11,941 nucleotides of DNA from Bacteroidales bacterium UBA2716 (GTDB lineage: Bacteria; Bacteroidota; Bacteroidia; Bacteroidales; UBA932), in assembly GCA_002354005.1 (NCBI GenBank), contig DEKS01000108.1, positions 6,368 through 18,308 of the forward strand, read 5' to 3'. A program made the translations under genes and the position numbers. The notes under the pieces were generated by a model. It made no database searches. It worked only from the letters and a program-made list of their open reading frames with translations, and was not told the origin of the DNA. Positions 7,016 to 11,941 of the stretch are shown piece by piece. Numbering within the stretch: the stretch's first letter is position 1; each line of letters opens with the position of its first letter.

Positions 7016-7153
7016 GGCCGCGATTGCACTCGAAGGGCACTCTGTGGCTGTTTTTTTTGAAATCGCGGCAAAGAAATGGGGCAAAATGGTGGAAATCCTT
7101 GCCGCGATTGCACCTGAAAACATCTCAGTGGGCGATTTTTTGCAATCGCGGCC
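7016..7153. repeat. Two direct copies of a CCGCGATT hairpin repeat
   Basis: Unit A (7018-7068) and unit B (7102-7151) each begin with CCGCGATTGCAC and end with AATCGCGG after a T-run, so each folds on itself (8-bp stem in A, 11-bp in B). Their interiors share GAA..., TC.GTGG and the T-run but are otherwise diverged. A 33-nt spacer separates them. The whole block is also an inverted repeat: outer arms GGCCGCGATTGCA (7016-7028) and its complement (7141-7153), inner arms AATCGCGGCAA (7061-7071) and its complement (7099-7109). It lies just inside hairpin-element copy 2 at the right edge of the island. I do not recognise the family. Confidence 0.75.
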
Positions 7154-7167
7154 GTCTTGACTGAGCT

Positions 7168-7332
7168 GCCGGAAGGGATACCCTCCAGGGGGCTTGTGCA
7201 CCCCCGCACAAGGGTAGGGGGAGGGGCCCGTTGGATACAAGTTCCCGCGAGAGCGGGGACGCAGGAGACAATGGGAGGGGCCGGAGTGGAGCGAAGCGGA
7301 ACGGAGTCCCCCTGGAGGGTATCCCTTTCGGC
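7168..7332 (+). repeat. Structured hairpin element, copy 2 (sense orientation)
   Basis: Arms of 25 nt (7168-7192 and 7308-7332) are complementary with one G-T pair and enclose a 115-nt core (7193-7307) that matches copy 1 at 109 of 115 positions in opposite orientation. Core structures on the plus strand are a CTTGTGC/GCACAAG hairpin (7193-7212), an 8-bp stem closed by a GAGA tetraloop (7241-7260) and a GCGAAGC mini-hairpin (7291-7297). A G-rich run lies between the first two. The arms share little sequence with those of copy 1 and are a few bases longer, yet remain self-complementary. It lies about 85 bp before the rplY promoter. Confidence 0.8.
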
Positions 7333-7393
7333 AACTTGTGGGGAAGGGTTCCGGTGGTATGCATGGAAGGGAGTGAAAAGCGGTGCACAATAT

Positions 7394-7424
7394 TTTGTGA
7401 ATCAAAATTTTGTTTGTATCTTTG
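7394..7424 (+). promoter_or_regulatory. Bacteroidetes-type promoter of rplY-pth
   Basis: TTTG (7394-7397) and TATCTTTG (7417-7424) are separated by 19 bases, matching the TTTG and TAnnTTTG consensus boxes. Transcription would start near 7430, about 80 nt before the rplY start codon. Confidence 0.78.
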
Positions 7425-7433
7425 CGGGCTTTT

Positions 7434-7511
7434 AAAAGCGAGCTATCGCTTTTGGTGCAATGGGGTGCGTGAAAATCGCACTGAGTAACACATTTTAAAC
7501 TTTACAGAACA
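7434..7511 (+). promoter_or_regulatory. Structured leader of rplY
   Basis: The presumed leader contains AAAAGCGA-GCTA-TCGCTTTT (7434-7453), a perfect 8-bp hairpin at the likely transcript 5' end, and a GTGCG/CGCAC stem (7465-7469 with 7477-7481). The first hairpin lacks a clean T-run after its stem, so it is not a convincing terminator. It could stabilise the transcript or serve in control of the ribosomal protein; neither is shown. Confidence 0.35.
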
Positions 7512-8099
7512 ATGAAGCATTTTACGCTGAATGGCGAAATCCGCCAGAAGGGCAACAAGGCCGTCCTCAAGGCCTACCGTGCTCAGGGTCTGGTCCCTTG
7601 CAACCTCTATGGTGCCGGTCTGGACAACATCCTTTTCACTGTCAATGAGAAAGAGCTGAAGGGTCTTACCCACACGCCCGCTTCTTATATTGTGGACCTG
7701 GTGCTGGGTGGCAAAACCTACACCGCCGTGGCTCACGAGTATCAGTGGCACCCGGTAGAGGACAACTGCCTGCACGTGGATTTCCTCGCCGTCAATGAAA
7801 CAAAGCCCATCGTGATTGCTGTTCCGCTGAACATCACCGGTCACCCCAAGGGTGTTCAGGCTGGTGGTAAGTTCACCCAGAGCGCCCGCAGCCTGAAGGT
7901 TTGCGCCCTGATGAAAGACCTCCCGGATCAGTTGGACATCGATGTTACTCCGCTGGAGCTGGACAAGAGAATGGTCGCCGGTGACCTCAAGTTCGAGGGC
8001 CTGCAGATTGTCTCCGACAAGAACACCATCATCTGCTCCGTGAAGACCACCCGTGCCATGCAGCAGGCCGCTCTGGAAGCTGCTAAGGCCGCTCAGTAA
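7512..8099 (+). CDS. rplY: 50S ribosomal protein L25, long TL5/CTC form
   Basis: A 195-residue protein that binds 5S rRNA in the central protuberance of the large subunit. Residues 1 to about 90 form the L25 domain (MKHFTLNGEIRQKGNKAVLKAYRAQGLVPCNLYG, then HEYQWHPVEDNCLHVDFLAVN). The rest is the C-terminal beta domain of the TL5/CTC form (PLNITGHPKGVQAGGKFTQ, LKV.ALMKDLPDQLDIDVTPLEL). It ends with an alanine-rich tail. The long form is the usual one in Bacteroidetes. It has its own promoter and long leader, and its stop is two bases before pth, a common pairing. Confidence 0.96.
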   Translation: MKHFTLNGEIRQKGNKAVLKAYRAQGLVPCNLYGAGLDNILFTVNEKELKGLTHTPASYIVDLVLGGKTYTAVAHEYQWHPVEDNCLHVDFLAVNETKPIVIAVPLNITGHPKGVQAGGKFTQSARSLKVCALMKDLPDQLDIDVTPLELDKRMVAGDLKFEGLQIVSDKNTIICSVKTTRAMQQAALEAAKAAQ

Positions 8100-8101
8100 A
8101 A

Positions 8102-8710
8102 ATGGAGTATCTTGTTGTAGGGCTTGGGAACATTGGCGCAGAATACGCCAATACCCGGCACAACATGGGATTTATGGTATTGGATGCCTGGGCTCAGGCA
8201 TCCAATGTCCTTTTCAAGACCGACCGTTACGGGGACGTGGCGGAGGTTTCCTTCAAAGGGCGCTGGTTTGTGCTGCTAAAGCCCAACACTTACATGAACC
8301 TGAGCGGCAATGCCGTCCGTTACTGGATGCAAAAGCTCCATCTGCCGCTGGAAAACCTGATTGTCATCTCTGACGATATCGCTCTCCCGTTCGGCTCGAT
8401 TCGCATGCGGGCCAATGGCTCTTCCGGCGGGCACAACGGCCTGCAGGACATTACGGACAAGCTGGAAAGCGACCAGTGGGCCCGTATCCGGGTGGGGATA
8501 GGAAACGAATTCTCCCGGGGCCGTCAAGTGGATTATGTCTTGGGTCCCCTGTCCGATGAGGAGAAGGCGGAGGTGCCGCAACTTGCCGCCCGCATTATCC
8601 AGGGAATCAAGGATGTTTCCACCATTGGGATAGGCCGTGCGATGAACACCCTGAACACCCGGCCCAAGCCGGAAAAGACAGAAAAGGAAGAAAACGTTGC
8701 AGATTCTTAA
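8102..8710 (+). CDS. pth: Peptidyl-tRNA hydrolase
   Basis: A 202-residue cytoplasmic enzyme that frees tRNA from prematurely released peptidyl-tRNA. The family's catalytic and binding residues are in place: Asn10 in VVGLGNIG, His20 in NTRHNMGF, Asn66 in KPNTYMNLSG, Asp91 in ISDDIALPFG and Asn112 in GGHNGLQDI, followed by RIRVGIG. The last 20 residues are a charged tail rich in Lys and Glu. It starts two bases after rplY. Its stop codon lies in the loop of the terminator that ends the unit, so the 3' end of the gene also encodes half of the terminator stem. Confidence 0.97.
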   Translation: MEYLVVGLGNIGAEYANTRHNMGFMVLDAWAQASNVLFKTDRYGDVAEVSFKGRWFVLLKPNTYMNLSGNAVRYWMQKLHLPLENLIVISDDIALPFGSIRMRANGSSGGHNGLQDITDKLESDQWARIRVGIGNEFSRGRQVDYVLGPLSDEEKAEVPQLAARIIQGIKDVSTIGIGRAMNTLNTRPKPEKTEKEENVADS

Positions 8711-8736
8711 AATTTTCTGCAACGTTTTGTTTTTTT
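8691..8736 (+). terminator. Intrinsic terminator overlapping the pth stop codon
   Basis: AAAACGTTGCAGA (8691-8703) pairs perfectly with TCTGCAACGTTTT (8716-8728) around a 12-base loop that contains the TAA of pth. After one G comes a run of seven T (8730-8736). The upstream arm lies in the last codons of pth, so a ribosome reaching the stop would cover it. Confidence 0.85.
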
Positions 8737-8774
8737 CTGCATCTATATAGTAGGTTTAGGTTTTAGTACACGTC

Positions 8775-8817
8775 AAAAAGACCGGTTCCAAGGCATTCGC
8801 CAAAGACCGGTTTTTTT
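8775..8817. terminator. Probable bidirectional terminator between pth and xerD
   Basis: AAAAAGACCGGT (8775-8786) and ACCGGTTTTTTT (8806-8817) form a 12-bp stem with one G-U pair. T-runs lie in the outgoing direction on both strands, and a small GGC-ATTC-GCC pair lies in the loop. The position between convergent units, one base beyond the xerD stop, fits termination from both sides. Confidence 0.82.
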
Positions 8818-8818
8818 G

Positions 8819-9685
8819 TTATTTTGCCCTTGGATGGTGCTCCAGCACCATTCTGTGCCAGGTGGAGGTGTCTATATGCGTATAGATTTCCGTGGTGAGA
8901 ATGCTCTCGTGGCCCAGCATTTCCTGGACAATGCGTAAATCGGCCCCGTTCTCAATGAGGTGCGTCGCAAAGGAGTGCCGGAAGGTATGGGGCGATATTT
9001 CTTTCCGGATGCCGGCTACCATGGCCTGCTCTTTTACCAGGTTGAACAGGGAGACGCGGCTGATCGGTTTTCCAAAACGGTTGAGGAAAAGGATGTCCTC
9101 GCAGGCGGCACCGGCAGGTTCCGGCCGCTCCGGGAGGTAGGCGAGGATGGCATCGGCGGCCATCTCTCCCAGCGGGACCAGGCGTTGTTTGTTTCCCTTG
9201 CCAATGACATCGACAAAGCCTTCCTGCAGGTGAACGTGTGAAATGCGGAGACCGGCGCATTCGCTCACGCGAAGGCCGCAGCCGTACAGCACTTCCAGAA
9301 TGGCCCGGTTGCGTTTTCCGTAGGGGGCGTTCAGGTCCACCGATTCCAGGATAGCGGTAACCTCCTCTACGCTAAGTACTTCCGGCAGGTATTTTCCCAG
9401 TTTGGGAGCGTCCACGCGGTCGCAGGGATTCTCTTTTACCTCGCCTTCTTCTACGCACCAGCCAAAGAAACTGCGCAGGGCGCTCACCAGACGGGCGGTG
9501 CTGCGCTTGGACAGGCCTTCCGCCGTCACTTTCCCCAGGTACTGTGCGATGTCCTGGGTGGTCACCGCGCGGGGCTCTATCTCACAAAATGACAGAAACC
9601 CCTCCACGTCATGACAATAGGATGCCACCGTATTGGGTGACATCCTACGTTCTAACCTGAGGTAATTTCTATAATCCTGAATCAC
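8819..9685 (-). CDS. xerD: Tyrosine recombinase of the XerC/XerD family
   Basis: A 288-residue recombinase of normal Xer length that resolves chromosome dimers at dif sites near the division septum. The N-terminal SAM-like domain (to about residue 95) has LRLERRMSPNTVASYCHDV. The catalytic domain shows the full set: Arg139 in GLRVSE, Lys163 in IGKGNKQRLVPLG, His233 and Arg236 in HTFRHSFATHL, His259 in MLGHESI, and the nucleophile Tyr268 in TEIYTHI. The start is GTG at 9685, overlapping the TGA of the upstream peptidase gene. The next ATG, 14 codons on, would remove the conserved first helix. XerD is favoured over XerC by overall resemblance, less surely. The normal domain layout and housekeeping context argue against an island integrase. 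Confidence 0.92.
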   Translation of the reverse strand: MIQDYRNYLRLERRMSPNTVASYCHDVEGFLSFCEIEPRAVTTQDIAQYLGKVTAEGLSKRSTARLVSALRSFFGWCVEEGEVKENPCDRVDAPKLGKYLPEVLSVEEVTAILESVDLNAPYGKRNRAILEVLYGCGLRVSECAGLRISHVHLQEGFVDVIGKGNKQRLVPLGEMAADAILAYLPERPEPAGAACEDILFLNRFGKPISRVSLFNLVKEQAMVAGIRKEISPHTFRHSFATHLIENGADLRIVQEMLGHESILTTEIYTHIDTSTWHRMVLEHHPRAK

Positions 9686-11688
9686 AGCGTCCCGTATTTC
9701 TTTCCGTAGAGGAGCATCTGGCCCAGATAATCGTCCGTGTACACGGGAACATAATCCGTGATGGTGCCGTCTGCGGCATAGACCGGCTGGATTTCCGGGT
9801 TCACGAAGCCGCCGTAAGGCTTGAGGTTGAGGGCTTCGTAACGGGCTTTTACCTCCTTGTGCAGTTCCGGGTCGATATGGACGGCATAGGTCTCGATGAG
9901 CGCCTTGCCGGCCTCATAGTCGCCTTCGCTCTTGATGCGCTGAATCTCTGCCAGCAGCTCTGCAAACAAGGCGCGCAGCTTCACATAGTCCTTGACGATA
10001 AAGTAGGTTTTGCCGTTTTTGACCTTCTTGACAATCACCTTGTCCTTGGCGCCTTTCTCGTAGCACCATTCGGCCACGAGCTTGCGGTTTTGCATGTGCG
10101 CCTCCGTGTTGGGCCGGCCCAGCTCCACGCGGGTGAACTGCACCATGAGGCCGTTGCGGATATAATTGGCATATTCCGCCTTGTAGGCCTCCGGATCCGG
10201 CATAATGCCCAGTTCCACCATCTTGGGATCGGCCGTATAATACAGGCCGAAGAGGTCTGCGCGGGCTTCTTCCAGGGCCGATGCATATTCGCCCATGGCG
10301 GTGGAGCTCACGCCCGGAAGCAGCTGCCCGGAGGCATGGCCCAGGCACTCGTGCAGGTCCGTATGGATTTCGTCCGCAATGGTGCCCCATTTCTTGGCCA
10401 GCTCAATCTCCTTTTTATTATACGCGAATTCCGTCAGGGTGCTGGTGGGCAGTTCCTGTGCGGCGTAGTCGTACGTATGGGTGATATTGGCGATGGTGAC
10501 GCTCTTGGAGCCGTGCTCCTTGCGAATCCAGTCCGCATTGGGCAGGTTGATGCCGATGGGCGTGGAAGGATAGCTGTCGCCGGAGAGGCAAACGGCGTTG
10601 ATCACCTTGGCGCTGACGCCCTTGACCGTAGCTTTCTTGAAGCGAGGGTCCACCGGTGAGTTGTCCTCGAACCACTGGGCGTTGGCGCTCAGGATTTCCG
10701 TGCGCTTGGAAGCCTCGAAGTCCTTGATGTTCACATAGCCTTCCCAGGAAGCCTTGCGGCCCAGCGGGTCATTGTAGTCTTCGATGAAGCCGTTGATGAA
10801 GTCCACCGTGCCGATGGTGTCCTTCACCCATTCAATGTTAAACTCGTCCCATTTGCGGAGGTCACCGGTCTGGTAATACTCGATGAGAATGCCCAGGGCG
10901 CGTTTCTGGATGTCGTTCTCCGCTACCTCGCGGGCTTTGCCCAGCTCTTCGCAGATTTTCTCCAGGGCGGGGGAGTACAGGCCGCCAATCTTCCAGGGAA
11001 GTTCCACGATTTTCCCGGTCTGGTCCTTGACCACCTTGGTGTTGAGGCCCCAGGAAACGGGTTCAGGATCCGACGGGTCCACGATGCCGGCGTAGTAGTT
11101 TTCCACTTCCTCGCGCGTGACATTTTCATAATAATTCACGGCGGAAAGTTTCACCAGGTCCCCGGAGGTTTCCGTGGAGCGGCGCTGCGGCCATACGGCC
11201 GGGTTGTAGATAATGTCCAGGAGGCCGTTGTCCTTGATGCCGCAGGCGTCCAGGAGGGAGGCGAAGTATTCCTTTGAACATGCGGGGAAAATCTTGTCCT
11301 CTGCGTAGTGATGGTGAATGCCGTTGGAGAAGAACACCCGCTTGGCGTAGGTGAGGAAGTCCTGGTACTCAGGTGTTTCCGTGTCGATAGTCTCATTTTC
11401 CAGAATGGCCTCCAGGGCGTGGCGGACCAGCAGGTTGTCCTTGCAGTTCTGGTCCCACAGGATGTCGCGGCCGTACTTGGCGGCCTCTGCCAGGTGGTAG
11501 GCGTATTCTTTCTGTTGCAGGCTCAGGTTTTCCCAGCCCGGAATGCGGTAGCGCATGACTTTGAGATCGGCGAAGGAGTCAATGGTGTACTTGAAATCGC
11601 TTGTTGCATTTTCCTTCTCGGGGACATTGCAGCCGGCCAGCAAAAGGGCGGCACTTCCGCATAAAATCATGTTTACTATATTCTTCAT
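9682..11688 (-). CDS. Dipeptidyl peptidase III family (M49) lipoprotein
   Basis: A 668-residue zinc peptidase that removes dipeptides from peptide N-termini. The M49 signatures are clear: HECLGH (446-451), the HEXXGH zinc site, and EEARAD (473-478), which supplies the third ligand and the conserved Glu. The N-terminus is MKNIVNMILCGSAALLLAGC, a lipoprotein signal with a lipobox ending at Cys20, so the enzyme is probably membrane-anchored in the cell envelope. An in-frame ATG at 11727 would add 13 residues before the signal peptide and place the start upstream of the -7 box at 11695-11702, so 11688 is preferred. The length fits known Bacteroides members. Its stop overlaps the xerD GTG start. 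Confidence 0.94.
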   Translation of the reverse strand: MKNIVNMILCGSAALLLAGCNVPEKENATSDFKYTIDSFADLKVMRYRIPGWENLSLQQKEYAYHLAEAAKYGRDILWDQNCKDNLLVRHALEAILENETIDTETPEYQDFLTYAKRVFFSNGIHHHYAEDKIFPACSKEYFASLLDACGIKDNGLLDIIYNPAVWPQRRSTETSGDLVKLSAVNYYENVTREEVENYYAGIVDPSDPEPVSWGLNTKVVKDQTGKIVELPWKIGGLYSPALEKICEELGKAREVAENDIQKRALGILIEYYQTGDLRKWDEFNIEWVKDTIGTVDFINGFIEDYNDPLGRKASWEGYVNIKDFEASKRTEILSANAQWFEDNSPVDPRFKKATVKGVSAKVINAVCLSGDSYPSTPIGINLPNADWIRKEHGSKSVTIANITHTYDYAAQELPTSTLTEFAYNKKEIELAKKWGTIADEIHTDLHECLGHASGQLLPGVSSTAMGEYASALEEARADLFGLYYTADPKMVELGIMPDPEAYKAEYANYIRNGLMVQFTRVELGRPNTEAHMQNRKLVAEWCYEKGAKDKVIVKKVKNGKTYFIVKDYVKLRALFAELLAEIQRIKSEGDYEAGKALIETYAVHIDPELHKEVKARYEALNLKPYGGFVNPEIQPVYAADGTITDYVPVYTDDYLGQMLLYGKKYGTL

Positions 11689-11694
11689 AACGTG

Positions 11695-11723
11695 CAAATA
11701 TACAAAAATATTCATTAACTTTG
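11695..11723. promoter_or_regulatory. Divergent promoters with mirrored -7 boxes close to both start codons
   Basis: On the minus strand TATATTTG (11695-11702) ends six bases before the ATG at 11688. On the plus strand TAACTTTG (11716-11723) ends six bases before the ATG at 11730. Both match TAnnTTTG. Neither has an obvious TTTG box at the usual upstream spacing. The arrangement predicts transcripts with almost no leader on both sides. Confidence 0.6.
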
Positions 11724-11729
11724 CCAATT

Positions 11730-11941
11730 ATGGGAAAAAGGCTCATATGGCTTCTGATGCTTGCACTGCTTGCGGTGCAGGCCTGTAACAAGGATTCCGG
11801 CTTCGAACCGGGGTTCAGTGGGGCGGACAGTGGCACCCGGCAAGGAACGGAGCGCAGTTATTCCATGCCCTCGCGCCGGGTAATGGTCATGATATCGGCC
11901 GGTTATAACTCCCTTTCGGGCTATCTCTCGGAGGATCTGAA
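11730..11941 (+). CDS. Lipoprotein, probably clostripain-like (C11) peptidase, N-terminal part
   Basis: The gene starts with ATG at 11730 and runs off the window after 70 complete codons. The first 19 residues, MGKRLIWLLMLALLAVQAC, form a lipoprotein signal with a VQAC lipobox. A Ser/Gly-rich linker follows, then RRVMVMISAGYNSLSGYLSEDL. That segment resembles the start of the clostripain-family domain, where a beta strand is followed by a NxLSxY..xDL stretch. The catalytic His and Cys lie outside the window, so the family call is tentative; the lipoprotein call is firmer. It is divergent from the M49 peptidase gene with only 41 bp between starts. Confidence 0.7.
   Translation, partial: MGKRLIWLLMLALLAVQACNKDSGFEPGFSGADSGTRQGTERSYSMPSRRVMVMISAGYNSLSGYLSEDL

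Noticed and set aside
7018..7151. Minimal CRISPR array with two repeats and one 33-nt spacer
   Set aside because: The units are self-complementary with diverged interiors, only two copies exist and no cas gene is present.
7225..7280. G-quadruplex in the G-rich part of the hairpin element
   Set aside because: Only three runs of three or more G lie close together before the sequence turns to CCC, and the flanking hairpins explain the G-rich composition better.
7157..7435. Open frame through hairpin-element copy 2, with a matching one on the minus strand through copy 1 (961-1293), sharing a peptide around RWIQVPA.AGTQETMGGAGV
   Set aside because: Four of the five codons that differ between copies change the amino acid, and the first change falls in a third position that also alters the residue. 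Neither frame has a start signal. The similarity reflects the nucleic-acid repeat, not a protein.
8819..9685. XerD-type recombinase as the integrase of the DpnII island
   Set aside because: It is on the far side of rplY-pth and their terminators, overlaps a housekeeping-type peptidase gene, and has ordinary Xer length and domains.
9859..10659. 266-codon plus-strand open frame inside the M49 peptidase gene
   Set aside because: It is antisense to a gene with intact HECLGH and EEARAD motifs and has no recognisable domain.

Overview
The window looks like the chromosome of a Bacteroidales bacterium. Several start regions carry the Bacteroidetes-type -7 box TAnnTTTG (1372-1379, 7417-7424, 11716-11723, and on the minus strand 11695-11702). 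Strong Shine-Dalgarno sequences are largely absent. Two secreted proteins at the right end have lipoprotein signals, and the rplY, pth, M49 peptidase and C11-like proteins read as Bacteroidales types. Genus cannot be fixed from this sequence alone.

Layout: (1) 1-1028 holds the 3' end of a phosphate acetyl/butyryltransferase gene and complete tpiA, closed by a strong intrinsic terminator. (2) 1029-7345 is an accessory island between housekeeping genes. It contains a four-gene DpnII-type (GATC) restriction-modification operon on the plus strand: an alpha-class adenine methyltransferase, the DpnII-family endonuclease, an unrecognised 174-residue protein and a beta-class DpnA-like methyltransferase. 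Convergent to it lies a 746-residue protein that joins an N-terminal PD-(D/E)XK nuclease-like region to a DGQHR (DndB-like) domain. (3) 7346-8818 holds rplY and pth under a Bacteroidetes promoter, followed by two terminators. (4) 8819-11688, minus strand, holds a lipoprotein dipeptidyl peptidase III (M49) gene overlapping a XerD-type recombinase gene. (5) 11730-end is the start of a divergent lipoprotein, probably clostripain-like.

The most unusual feature is non-coding. The island is bracketed by two copies, in opposite orientation, of a 157-165 bp hairpin element (1161-1317 minus, 7168-7332 plus). The 115-nt cores have equal length and differ at only 6 positions. The outer 21-25 bp arms differ strongly between copies, including a length change, yet in each copy they remain complementary to each other. 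The strand on which core hairpins end in GNRA and GNA loops is the same strand on which every imperfect pair is a G-U wobble. This fits a structured RNA or a mobile hairpin element. A second palindromic repeat pair (7018-7068 and 7102-7151) lies just inside copy 2.

Together the island genes would methylate host GATC sites on double- and probably single-stranded DNA and cleave unmodified incoming DNA. The DGQHR protein may be a separate nuclease or regulatory defence component. GATC sites sit within the dpnM promoter, in its short leader and over the dpnA start codon, so methylation feedback on expression is possible but unproven.
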